Source: CAYRAV01 sp964422365
Lineage (GTDB): Bacteria > Bacillota > Clostridia > Lachnospirales > Lachnospiraceae
Reading direction: 5' to 3'
Assembly (NCBI GenBank): GCA_964422365.1
Contig: CAYRAV010000064.1
Location: forward strand, 1-17,998
Length of the DNA stretch: 17,998 bases
A model generated the notes under the pieces. The model saw only the letters and a list, made by a program, of their open reading frames with translations, was not told the origin of the DNA and ran no database searches. The position numbers were made by a program, and so were the translations under genes. This document shows, piece by piece, positions 1 to 7,344 of this stretch (within the stretch, counting starts at the first letter, position 1; every line of letters begins with the position of its first letter).

Positions 1-39
1 CATATTGCACAATTGTTTTTGCATGGCTGAACTGTTACC
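1..39 (-). repeat. Partial copy of a short intergenic repeat, cut by the window edge
   Basis: Read on the minus strand from position 38, the sequence begins GTAACAGTTCAGCCATGCAA and runs to the window edge. The first 12 bases match the left arm of the palindromic repeat at 14435-14482 (GTAACAGTTCAG), and a TGCAA run follows in both. The left limit cannot be seen. No coding capacity is evident. Confidence 0.4.
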
Positions 40-77
40 AAATTATAACAAAATAATTGAAAAAATAAAAAAAGTAA

Positions 78-106
78 TTGACATAAGCTTTAAAAAGTGA
101 TATTAT
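78..106 (+). promoter_or_regulatory. Sigma-A type promoter of the tRNA-Leu gene
   Basis: A perfect -35 hexamer TTGACA (78-83) is followed by a 17-nt spacer and TATTAT (101-106); an overlapping perfect TATAAT lies at 104-109. The tRNA 5' end is at 153, so the transcript would carry a leader of about 40 nt that must be processed. A near-consensus promoter is usual for stable RNA genes. Confidence 0.8.
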
Positions 107-152
107 AATATGCGTGTCAAGCAATTGAAAGCTTGAACGTAATAGAATATAA

Positions 153-235
153 GCGGATGTGGCGGAATGGCAGACGCATCAGACTCAAAATCTGACGCTG
201 GTGACAGTGTGCGGGTTCAAGTCCCGCCATCCGCA
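153..235 (+). tRNA. tRNA-Leu, anticodon CAA
   Basis: This 83-nt gene folds as a class II tRNA. The acceptor stem is GCGGATG (153-159) with CATCCGC (228-234) and discriminator A at 235. The anticodon stem TCAGA/TCTGA encloses the loop CTCAAAA, giving anticodon CAA at 186-188, which reads the leucine codon UUG. A long variable arm follows, as expected for leucine, then a T arm with the GGTTCAA loop sequence (CGGG/CCCG stem). CCA is not encoded, so it must be added by nucleotidyltransferase. The gene stands alone between its own promoter and terminator. Confidence 0.96.
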
Positions 236-238
236 GCT

Positions 239-274
239 AAGAAAGAGCTTTGTGATACAAAGCTCTTTCTTTAT
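239..274 (+). terminator. Intrinsic terminator of the tRNA-Leu gene
   Basis: A perfect 15-bp inverted repeat (AAGAAAGAGCTTTGT at 239-253 and its complement at 257-271) has a 3-nt loop and a U-rich right arm. It starts 3 nt after the tRNA 3' end, so it should end the transcript close to the mature tRNA. Confidence 0.9.
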
Positions 275-320
275 ATATAGACCATTGCAGAAGAAACGAT
301 ATTATAATATTGCAATAAAT

Positions 321-361
321 GGCGTGCAGATTGGGGCAATGAATTTTAAAACATGCTCTAG
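321..361 (-). repeat. Truncated end of the MITE-like element seen at 4794-5021
   Basis: The reverse complement of 321-361 matches the left end of the element (4794-4834) at 38 of 41 positions. It begins with the same CTAGAG terminus and shares an unbroken run from AATTCATTGCCCC to CACGCC. Beyond 321 the similarity stops, so only one end is present, in inverted orientation to the complete copy. The rest of the gene-free stretch 275-635 holds a 10-bp inverted repeat (425-456), a half-copy of a second repeat (565-579) and no convincing gene. Confidence 0.8.
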
Positions 362-424
362 TGTACTGGCATTATTTTATACAATTAGTAATAATTGTGA
401 CTATTTAACTGTAATATAAGTGAT

Positions 425-456
425 TTAGAAAAGATGGCCTGCAGATTCTTTTCTAA
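425..456. repeat. 10-bp perfect inverted repeat (hairpin)
   Basis: TTAGAAAAGA (425-434) and TCTTTTCTAA (447-456) are exact reverse complements around a 12-nt loop. No uridine run follows, so this is not a clear terminator. It could be a protein-binding palindrome, an mRNA-stabilising hairpin or a relic of a repeat; the sequence does not decide. Confidence 0.4.
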
Positions 457-564
457 TATTACATATATCTAATGTATAGGAAGGCTGCTGGATATGAATA
501 ATTTGTCCACTTTAAGTGTAAATTTATAGTTCAGATAATACTTCAGGAAAATTATAAACAACAG

Positions 565-579
565 TTCTGAATAGTTGCA
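565..579 (-). repeat. Half-copy of the GTAAC..TTC short repeat
   Basis: On the minus strand this reads TTGCAACTATTCAGAACTG over 562-580. Its core ACTATTCAGAA matches the right arm of the palindrome at 14435-14482. Only one arm is recognisable. It lies immediately upstream of a TATAAT (581-586) that could serve the gene at 636. Confidence 0.35.
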
Positions 580-580
580 A

Positions 581-586
581 TATAAT
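581..586 (+). promoter_or_regulatory. Possible -10 element for the zinc-finger protein gene
   Basis: A perfect TATAAT lies 50 nt upstream of the ATG at 636. No good -35 hexamer sits 16-18 nt before it, so this is a weak call based on the -10 match and position only. Confidence 0.3.
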
Positions 587-635
587 TTAAAAATATAAGA
601 GTAGTAGATTTAAATGTACAAAGAGGCGATTCAAT

Positions 636-1040
636 ATGGAATGTATGGAAGCTCAAAGAAAAATAGCAGATTTTATAAGTGGAAAGCTTGATGGTAACAC
701 AACAGAAGAATTTTTAAATCATATAGAACATTGCAAGGAATGTAAAGAGGAGTTAGAGATCTATTATATTTTTTTTATTGGTGTTAAGCAATTGGATGAG
801 GACAAAATGGGAGTATTGAATCTTCATATGGATTTTGAAAAACATCTTGCAGCTATGAGTGAAAAATCCAAAAAGAGACGATTGTTTCTTATCGAAAAAA
901 AGATTGCATTTATTGTAATTTTGTTTTTAACTGTAATTTGGATAAGTATAGGGGCGATTGATTATTTATCAGAAGAAGATTCTGAAAAATATATTTATAG
1001 GAAACATCATGTGATTAATGAAAGATATTGGAAAAAATAG
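636..1040 (+). CDS. Zinc-finger (zf-HC2-like) single-pass membrane protein, anti-sigma-factor-like
   Basis: This 134-aa protein begins with a compact cysteine/histidine module: C3 and then H29-x3-C33-x2-C36, the HxxxCxxC arrangement of zf-HC2/ZAS anti-sigma domains. A charged linker follows, then one hydrophobic segment at about residues 89-107 and a short basic tail. A cytoplasmic zinc domain tethered by one membrane helix is the layout of anti-sigma factors that hold an ECF sigma factor at the membrane. No sigma factor gene is adjacent on either side, so the partner, if any, is elsewhere. The extracytoplasmic part is only about 27 residues, too short for a large sensor domain. AGAGGCG about 10 nt upstream supports the ATG at 636. 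The domain call rests on the motif; the anti-sigma role is inference. Confidence 0.65.
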   Translation: MECMEAQRKIADFISGKLDGNTTEEFLNHIEHCKECKEELEIYYIFFIGVKQLDEDKMGVLNLHMDFEKHLAAMSEKSKKRRLFLIEKKIAFIVILFLTVIWISIGAIDYLSEEDSEKYIYRKHHVINERYWKK

Positions 1041-1141
1041 GATAACTAATGAGCAAATTTATCAGTGAACATGTATATTGGTCAGATTTCAATAGCAGTA
1101 GTGATATTACATGTAATAAGCATGAAAGAAAAAGAAAGCCA

Positions 1142-1197
1142 CTGCACCTCATGAATTTGAAATAAATCCTCCACAAATTGTGATGCACATCTTATAA
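1142..1197 (+). repeat. Partial copy of the right-hand half of the MITE-like element
   Basis: These 56 bases match 4941-4996 of the complete element in the same orientation at 50 of 56 positions, including the 21-bp identity around CCTCCACAAATTGTGATGCA. All six differences are transitions. The terminal inverted repeat itself is missing or unrecognisable after 1197. The remainder of the 387-bp gap between the zinc-finger gene and polA (1041-1427) contains no clear promoter, terminator or gene. An open frame of 61 codons running into the polA start has no visible ribosome binding site or family resemblance. Confidence 0.75.
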
Positions 1198-1427
1198 CAC
1201 GCTTTTGTGTAAATAAAGAAATATTCAAAGTTAAATATCATACAACAGGCTGATGGCCATAAAGCTATTATTTACACAGCAGGCTGTGGAATTTGGATTT
1301 TATTTGTGGCAGTCACCTAATGAAAATACAACAGTTCCGCTTTACCGAAGGCATAAAGAGCAGAATCGTTACTCAAAGGAAACAGTAATGAAAGATGTAA
1401 GAGAATACAAGAAAGGAAATGAAAACT

Positions 1428-4211
1428 ATGGCATCTAAAATTGTATTAATAGACGGACACAGCATATTAAACCGTGCATTTTATGGTGTACCGGATTTGA
1501 CTAATTCGAAAGGACAACATACCAATGCAGTGTATGGATTTTTAAATATTATGTTTAAGATATTAGAAGAAGAACACACCGATTATCTAGTGGTTGCTTT
1601 TGATGTAAAGCAGCCTACGTTCCGGCATAAAATGTATGAGGCATATAAGGGAACAAGAAAACCTATGCCAGAAGAATTAATGGAACAGGTACCTTTAATC
1701 AAAGAAGTACTAACAGCGATGAATATTACTATTGTAGAGCTGCCTGGATATGAGGCTGATGATATATTGGGAACTTTGGCAATAAAAGGAGAAGAATTAG
1801 GTCTGGAAGTATCTTTGGTATCAGGTGATCGGGATTTGTTACAATTAGCCTCTGAAAAAATAAAAATAAGAATCCCAAAAACAAAACGTGGAACAACAGA
1901 AATTGAAGACTATCATACAAAAGATGTAATAGAAAAATATGGAATTACGCCAAAGCAGATTATTGATTTAAAGGGATTGATGGGAGATACATCAGATAAT
2001 ATCCCAGGTGTACCTGGGATTGGAGAAAAGACAGCCATTAAAATTCTATCTCAATTTGATAGTGTGGAGGGTGCATTAGAACATATTGATGAAGTAATGC
2101 CAAATAGGGCAAGGCAAAATTTAAGAGAATTTGAGGAAAAAGCAAAGTTAAGTAAGGAATTGGCTACAATTGATACAAAATCGCCTGTGAAAATTGATAT
2201 CACAAAAGCGGTACTGGAGAATATTTATAATGAATCGGCATATAAAATATTAAAAACGTTAGAATTTAAATCTATTTTGTCTCGCTTTGATAATGAAGTA
2301 AGCCATGATAGTAAAATTGAATCCTATTTTGTTTATGTCACAGAGAAGAAAAATGCAAAAATAGCACTAAAAGAAATAGGCGATGCTGCAAAGAACGAAA
2401 ATGCAGTTCTTGGAATTAGCTTGTTTGAAAGAACTAGAGGGATCAAAGGAACAGGAAAAAATAAGATGATAGAAGAACAGGATGGACAACTTTCTTTATT
2501 TTCAATGGAGGAGGTACAAGAAGAAAGGTTCTTAGGGATGACAGTTGCTTGTCAAAACCCAGATAGGAAAGTCTATTATTTTTCAATGGAAAAAGATATT
2601 AAAAGTGATATGTTGATAAAGGAAATACGAAAATGGAAAAGCACAGCCAGAATTTCGGTTTTTGATTTAAAGGAATATTTAGGGAAATTGGGAAAATACG
2701 GAAATGAAGACTTGCAAGAACAATATTTGGAGTGGTCAAAGCAAAGGGAATTTTTTGATTGTAGTGTTGCAGCATATTTGCTAAATCCATTAAAAGAAAG
2801 TTATCAGTATGATGATATTGCAAGAGATTATCTGGATATCGTAGTACCTTCTTATCAGGATTTGTTTGGAAAACTTTCCTATGTGGAGGCGGAGAAGGAG
2901 AAGAAAGAAGATTTTATGCAATACTGTTGTTATGTGTCTTATGTAGCAATGGCAGCAAAAGATATTTTGGAAAAAGAGTTAGCCGCACAACAGATGATAG
3001 AACTTTTTGAAACAGTGGAGATGCCTTTGGTATATACATTATATGAAATGGAAAAACGTGGTGTCAGGGTTAACAAAGAAGAGTTAAAATCATATGGACA
3101 GAGGTTAGAAACAAGAATTACAGAAATTGAACAAAAGATTTATAAAGAAGTTGGGGAGAAATTTAATATTAATTCTCCCAAACAATTAGGAGTAATTTTG
3201 TTTGAAAAATTAGAATTGCCATTTGCCAAAAAAACAAAGACTGGATATTCCACATCAGCAGATATTTTAGATAAGTTGAAGGGAGATTATCCGGTTGTAG
3301 CAGATATTTTGGAATATCGGCAGCTAACAAAGTTAAAATCGACTTACGCAGACGGGTTATCACATTTTATAGAAGAAGATGGAAGAATTCGTGGAAAATT
3401 TAACCAGACTATTACTGCAACAGGAAGATTAAGCAGCACAGAGCCAAATCTGCAGAATATACCAATCCGTATGGAAATTGGTAAAGAAATTAGAAAAGTA
3501 TTTATCCCAAATGAAGGTTATGTTTTTTTGGATGCAGATTATTCTCAAATAGAGCTTCGTATTCTGGCACATATGTCTGGCGATGAGCAGATGATACAGG
3601 CTTATAAAGAAGAACAGGATATTCATAAAATAACAGCTTCCCAAGTTTTTCATATCCCATTAGAAGAGGTAACATCCCAACAGAGAAGTAATGCAAAGGC
3701 TGTAAATTTTGGCATCATTTATGGTATTAGTTCCTTTGGGTTAGGACAGGATTTGAATATTTCTAAAAAGGAGGCAGAAGGGTATATTAAAAAGTATTTT
3801 GCCACATATCCTAAAATAAAAGAATTTTTAGATGGATTAGTACAATTTGGAAAAGATAAAGGATATGTATTATCTCTAATGAATAGAAAAAGGCAGATAC
3901 CAGAACTAAGTTCAGGTAATTTTATGCAACGTTCATTTGGTGAAAGAATTGCAATGAACTCACCAATACAAGGAACAGCAGCAGATATTATAAAGATAGC
4001 TATGGTTAGAGTAAATCAACGGTTAAAGGCAGAGAAATTGAAATCACAACTGTTACTGCAGGTACATGATGAACTTTTGGTAGAAACAAAGATAGAGGAA
4101 AAAGAGCAGGTAAAAAGGATATTGGAAGAAGAAATGTTTCATGCAATGGAATTAAAAGTACCTTTAGAAGTAGATGTACAGGAAGGAGAAAACTGGTATG
4201 AAGCACACTAA
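1428..4211 (+). CDS. polA: DNA polymerase I
   Basis: Family A polymerase of 927 aa that fills gaps, removes RNA primers and takes part in repair. Residues 1-290 form the 5' nuclease domain (HSILNRAF near the start, acidic EADD around 109-112, SGDRD, and GDTSDNIPGVPGIGEKTA with its helix-hairpin-helix). The middle region, about 295-545, is in the place of the 3'-5' exonuclease but lacks a clear DxE metal-binding pair, so proofreading is probably absent, as in Bacillus-type enzymes. The polymerase domain carries motif A (DYSQIELR, D704), motif B (RSNAKAVNFGIIYG, R753 and K757) and motif C (VHDE, D881). An ATG lies nine bases upstream at 1419, but AAAGGA at 1413-1418 is correctly spaced only for 1428. 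The 3' end overlaps coaE by 14 nt. Confidence 0.97.
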   Translation: MASKIVLIDGHSILNRAFYGVPDLTNSKGQHTNAVYGFLNIMFKILEEEHTDYLVVAFDVKQPTFRHKMYEAYKGTRKPMPEELMEQVPLIKEVLTAMNITIVELPGYEADDILGTLAIKGEELGLEVSLVSGDRDLLQLASEKIKIRIPKTKRGTTEIEDYHTKDVIEKYGITPKQIIDLKGLMGDTSDNIPGVPGIGEKTAIKILSQFDSVEGALEHIDEVMPNRARQNLREFEEKAKLSKELATIDTKSPVKIDITKAVLENIYNESAYKILKTLEFKSILSRFDNEVSHDSKIESYFVYVTEKKNAKIALKEIGDAAKNENAVLGISLFERTRGIKGTGKNKMIEEQDGQLSLFSMEEVQEERFLGMTVACQNPDRKVYYFSMEKDIKSDMLIKEIRKWKSTARISVFDLKEYLGKLGKYGNEDLQEQYLEWSKQREFFDCSVAAYLLNPLKESYQYDDIARDYLDIVVPSYQDLFGKLSYVEAEKEKKEDFMQYCCYVSYVAMAAKDILEKELAAQQMIELFETVEMPLVYTLYEMEKRGVRVNKEELKSYGQRLETRITEIEQKIYKEVGEKFNINSPKQLGVILFEKLELPFAKKTKTGYSTSADILDKLKGDYPVVADILEYRQLTKLKSTYADGLSHFIEEDGRIRGKFNQTITATGRLSSTEPNLQNIPIRMEIGKEIRKVFIPNEGYVFLDADYSQIELRILAHMSGDEQMIQAYKEEQDIHKITASQVFHIPLEEVTSQQRSNAKAVNFGIIYGISSFGLGQDLNISKKEAEGYIKKYFATYPKIKEFLDGLVQFGKDKGYVLSLMNRKRQIPELSSGNFMQRSFGERIAMNSPIQGTAADIIKIAMVRVNQRLKAEKLKSQLLLQVHDELLVETKIEEKEQVKRILEEEMFHAMELKVPLEVDVQEGENWYEAH

Positions 4212-4797
4212 GGTGATTGGACTGACAGGTGGTGTAGGCAGTGGAAAATCTACAATAGGAAAATGGATGGCGGAGAAATTCGGAATTACTTTGGTCGTTT
4301 CTGATGAAGTTGGCCATTTGTGTATGGAACCTGGTGAGGAAGCGTACCACAAGATTATAGAAAATTTTGGAGAACATATACTACAAGAGAATGGGAAAAT
4401 TGATCGAAAAAAATTAAGCACAATTGTTTTTGAAGATGAAGAAAAATTAAAACAATTAAATAATATTATCCATCCTGCGGTGAGAAAGTATATAGAAAAT
4501 AAAATTAAAGAGGTAAAAGAAAAACAAGAGGCATATTTTGTTTTAGAATCGGCCATATTGCTGCAGGCAGGATTTGGAGATATTTGTGATGAAACATGGT
4601 ATGTACAGGTTTCTGAACAAACAAGGAGAGAGCGTTTAAAAACAAGCAGAGGCTACAGCGATGAAAAAATAGATTCTATTTTGAGAAGCCAATGGAGTGA
4701 TGCAGAATTTATAGAAAAAACGGATAAAAGGATTTTAAACGAAGGTGATTTCGGTAAAGTTGTACAGCAAATAGAGAAACTATTAGAACAAGACTAG
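4198..4797 (+). CDS. coaE: Dephospho-CoA kinase
   Basis: This 199-aa cytosolic enzyme phosphorylates the 3'-hydroxyl of dephospho-CoA with ATP, the last step of coenzyme A synthesis. The P-loop GGVGSGKS is at residues 11-18. It is followed by the family sequences SDEVGH, where the aspartate region binds substrate, a lid-region helix, NNIIHPAVR and VLESAILLQAG. Length is normal for the family. GGAAGGAG (4181-4188), inside the end of polA, is spaced 9 nt from the ATG at 4198, which settles the start; a frame open from 4174 would lack this site. The 14-nt overlap suggests translational coupling. The TAG stop (4795-4797) lies inside the terminal CTAGAG of the repeat element that follows. Confidence 0.96.
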   Translation: MKHTKVIGLTGGVGSGKSTIGKWMAEKFGITLVVSDEVGHLCMEPGEEAYHKIIENFGEHILQENGKIDRKKLSTIVFEDEEKLKQLNNIIHPAVRKYIENKIKEVKEKQEAYFVLESAILLQAGFGDICDETWYVQVSEQTRRERLKTSRGYSDEKIDSILRSQWSDAEFIEKTDKRILNEGDFGKVVQQIEKLLEQD

Positions 4798-5021
4798 AGT
4801 GTGTTTGAAAATTCATTGCCCCAATCTGCACGCCCCGCTTTGCGTATCCATCCAGCATACCGCAATCCATGCCATTCAGGCTGGCGGGCTTTGTCCGATA
4901 AGGGATGGATATTTGTTCTAAATTCATTCAATGCAGCCTGCTGCACCTTATAAATTTGGAACAAATCCTCCACAAATTGTGATGCATATCTTGTAAAAAG
5001 CAATTTTCAAACAACCTCTAG
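4794..5021. mobile_element. MITE-like element with terminal inverted repeats
   Basis: A 228-bp non-autonomous element fills most of the coaE-ftsA-like intergenic region. The outer 20 bases at the left (4794-4813) and the reverse complement of the right (5002-5021) agree at 18 of 20 positions, both starting CTAGAG and ending TGTTTGAAAATT. The CTAG at both borders includes a TA, so the element may have duplicated TA or CTAG on insertion; removing one copy leaves the coaE stop unchanged. An internal inverted repeat TATCCATCC/GGATGGATA (4845-4853, 4903-4911) could form a hairpin. No transposase is encoded. On the minus strand a 69-codon frame crosses most of the element and ends in the left terminus; whether it is translated is unknown. 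Two partial relatives lie at 321-361 and 1142-1197. The interior looks more GC-rich than its surroundings. Confidence 0.8.
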
Positions 5022-5079
5022 ACCGGTTATAAATCCTACATCTGTTTTTCAGGGCTTTCAAGGATGAACAAATTTAGAG

Positions 5080-5108
5080 TTTCTTAAAAGTTATTTATAT
5101 GCTATAAT
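5080..5108 (+). promoter_or_regulatory. Promoter of the FtsA-like/GGDEF/YycJ operon
   Basis: TATAAT at 5103-5108 is preceded by TGC, giving an extended -10 (TGCTATAAT). A weak -35, TTTCTT, lies 17 nt upstream at 5080-5085. The ATG of the first gene is at 5153, after a GGGGGA ribosome binding site (5141-5146). The promoter sits outside the MITE-like element, 58 nt or more from its right end. Confidence 0.65.
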
Positions 5109-5152
5109 GAATAGGATAAAAAATATTTGTTGGAATATGTGGGGGAATCCAA

Positions 5153-7339
5153 ATGATAGATGAGATAAAATATCCAAAGCATTTTGTTTTTGGATTGGAT
5201 ATTGGTACACGAAGTATCGTTGGTACAGTTGGATACAAAGAAAATGAAAAAAAATTTAAGGTAGTGGCACAAGTTGTAAAAGAACATGAAACAAGAGCCA
5301 TGTTAGATGGTCAGATTCATGATATCCATCAAGTAGCAGCAACCATTACAGAAGTAAAAGAAAAGTTAGAAGAACAAATAGACCGTAAATTAGAAGATGT
5401 CTGTATTGCTGCTGCCGGAAGAGTATTGCGAACCATAACAGTAAAAGTGGAAAATGAATTAGAAAATGAAACAGTAATTGATTTAGAACATATTCATGCT
5501 TTGGAATTAGCAGCAGTAGAAAAAGCCTATGATGAGTTAAAGGATTCAGAAGAAAATGAGATGTTCCAGTTTTATTGTGTAGGATATACCGTTGTTCATT
5601 ATTATTTGAATGATTATGCAATTTCAAATTTAGAAGATCATAAGGCAAAGAAAATAGGTGCAGAGGTTTTAGCTACTTTTTTGCCAAACGAAGTAATAGA
5701 GGGATTGTATACTGCTGTAGAGAAGGCAGGGTTACATGTGGTTAATCTAACATTAGAGCCAATTGCAGCAATTAATGTAGCCATACCAGTTAACTATCGG
5801 TTGTTAAATATTGCATTGGTAGATGTAGGTGCAGGAACATCAGATATATCTATTACAAAAGATGGAAGTATTGTTGCTTATGGTATGATACCATTTGCGG
5901 GTGATGAGTTCACAGAAGAATTGGCAAAGCGTTATCTGGTAGATTTTAAAACAGCAGAAGAGATTAAGGCAGCATGCTTTCATAAAAAAACAGTAACATT
6001 TAAAGATATTATGGGTTTGTCACAGAAACGATCAACAGATGAAGTGATAAAGGGATTAGAAAATACTATTGATAAAATTACCAAAAGTGTTGCAGATAAA
6101 ATCATTGAACTGAATGGGGAAAAAAGTGTTAGTGCAGTATTTATTGTAGGTGGCGGCGGCAAGATTCCAAATTTTGATAAGTTTTTGGCAAAACATTTAA
6201 AATTGCCAGAAGAAAGAGTAGCACTTAGAGGGGAAGAAGTACTTCAGGATGTAGAATTTTTACAAAAAGAGATTAAAAAGGATTCTCTTCTGGTAACACC
6301 AATTGGAATATGTTTGAATTTTTATGAGAAAAATAACAATTTTATTTTTGTCCGGATAAATGGAGAACAGGTAAAGCTGTATGACAATAATAAATTAACT
6401 ATTTTAGATGCTGCTGTACAAGTTGGATTTCCTAATATGTCATTGTTTCCACGACGTGGAAAAGGCATGAATTATGTTGTGAATGGCGAAAAGAAATTTG
6501 CACGTGGTGAAATGGGAGAAGCGGCAATGGTGCGGTTGAATGGAAAAGAAGTTGGGTTGAGTACAGCAATTGCACCAGATGATATTATTGAGATTCGAGA
6601 ATCTACAATAGGTGAAAATGCAAAAGTAGAAATCCGTCAGCTTCCAGAATATAAGAAAGTGATTCGTTTTGTTATTAATGGAAAAGAAATATTCTGTCCA
6701 ACGATTGTGGAAGTGAATGGGCAGATGGAAAGCGAATTTTATTCTGTTTGCGAGGGTGATGTGATAGAAATATTAGATTATTATACAAAGGAACTATTGT
6801 TGGAATTTTTGGATGTAGCAGTGAATGGTTCCATATTAGTAGATGGACAGATTATTGATGAAGATGAAAAAATATTAGAGGGGGCAGATGTAGATTTTGT
6901 AGTGAAGAATGTAAAAATCTCAAATGATGGAGAAGAACACAAAGCAGCAAATACAAATAATGCAGTGGCAGAACAAAATGCAGAAAAACAACATATTGCA
7001 GAAATGGAACAAAATCAGGAAGAAAAGAATGAGGATGAAACAAAACAATATCCGCCAGAAAGCATGGGAAAAAATATAGGTGTGGAAAAGAAAAAAATAG
7101 AAGAACATCCATCAAATCAATATAATGGAAAGAAGAACATTCAGGTACAAGTGAATGGAACAATAGTAGTCTTATCGGGAAAGGAAAAATATATATTTGT
7201 AGATATTCTGGATGCATATCCATTTGATGTTTCAGAGGCACATGGAACCGAAGTTGTAAAGAAAAGAAATGGTTCCTTAGTGGAATTTTCAGATAGTATT
7301 TATGAAGGTGATCAGATAGAACTATATTGGAAGGAATAG
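5153..7339 (+). CDS. FtsA-like actin-fold protein with a repetitive C-terminal extension
   Basis: The first ~395 of 728 residues are an FtsA/Hsp70-type ATPase: phosphate-1 motif DIGTRS (16-21), an FtsA-style 1C (SHS2) insertion, phosphate-2 motif DVGAGTSD (224-231) and adenosine motif VGGGGKIP (332-339). FtsA itself links FtsZ to the membrane and is about 420 aa with a terminal amphipathic helix. Here the protein goes on for over 300 residues. The extension repeats a strand of the form hydrophobic-x-hydrophobic-N-G at 400, 441, 460, 506, 555 and 665, several followed by a GD-[VIQ]-I/E-[IL] type ending, which resembles serial beta-grasp or SLBB-like modules. A hydrophilic, Glu/Asn/Lys-rich linker (about 600-662) separates the last module. 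No membrane helix or amphipathic tail is obvious. A role in division or envelope assembly is inferred from the ATPase fold only. First gene of a three-gene operon. Confidence 0.8.
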   Translation: MIDEIKYPKHFVFGLDIGTRSIVGTVGYKENEKKFKVVAQVVKEHETRAMLDGQIHDIHQVAATITEVKEKLEEQIDRKLEDVCIAAAGRVLRTITVKVENELENETVIDLEHIHALELAAVEKAYDELKDSEENEMFQFYCVGYTVVHYYLNDYAISNLEDHKAKKIGAEVLATFLPNEVIEGLYTAVEKAGLHVVNLTLEPIAAINVAIPVNYRLLNIALVDVGAGTSDISITKDGSIVAYGMIPFAGDEFTEELAKRYLVDFKTAEEIKAACFHKKTVTFKDIMGLSQKRSTDEVIKGLENTIDKITKSVADKIIELNGEKSVSAVFIVGGGGKIPNFDKFLAKHLKLPEERVALRGEEVLQDVEFLQKEIKKDSLLVTPIGICLNFYEKNNNFIFVRINGEQVKLYDNNKLTILDAAVQVGFPNMSLFPRRGKGMNYVVNGEKKFARGEMGEAAMVRLNGKEVGLSTAIAPDDIIEIRESTIGENAKVEIRQLPEYKKVIRFVINGKEIFCPTIVEVNGQMESEFYSVCEGDVIEILDYYTKELLLEFLDVAVNGSILVDGQIIDEDEKILEGADVDFVVKNVKISNDGEEHKAANTNNAVAEQNAEKQHIAEMEQNQEEKNEDETKQYPPESMGKNIGVEKKKIEEHPSNQYNGKKNIQVQVNGTIVVLSGKEKYIFVDILDAYPFDVSEAHGTEVVKKRNGSLVEFSDSIYEGDQIELYWKE

Positions 7340-7344
7340 ATATT

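Noticed and set aside
153..361. Integrative element attached at the tRNA-Leu 3' end
   Set aside because: No integrase gene and no direct repeat of the tRNA 3' end was seen in the window; the adjacent repeat is a fragment of the MITE-like element instead.
159..419. 86-codon + strand frame
   Set aside because: It runs through the tRNA-Leu gene and its terminator and then into a repeat fragment; no ribosome binding site or family resemblance.
1049..1165. 38-codon frame after the zinc-finger gene
   Set aside because: It ends inside the repeat fragment, with a poor ribosome binding site and no recognisable content.
1253..1438. 61-codon + strand frame before polA
   Set aside because: It overlaps the polA start, has no ribosome binding site and resembles no known family; treated as chance.
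4006..4556. Minus-strand frames of 123 and 130 codons opposite polA and coaE
   Set aside because: They are rich in Ser/Phe/Leu as expected opposite A-rich coding DNA, and both lie over clearly real genes.
6852..7241. 129-codon minus-strand frame opposite the FtsA-like gene
   Set aside because: It mirrors the Glu/Lys-rich linker on the coding strand (Phe/Leu/His-rich product); no start signal.
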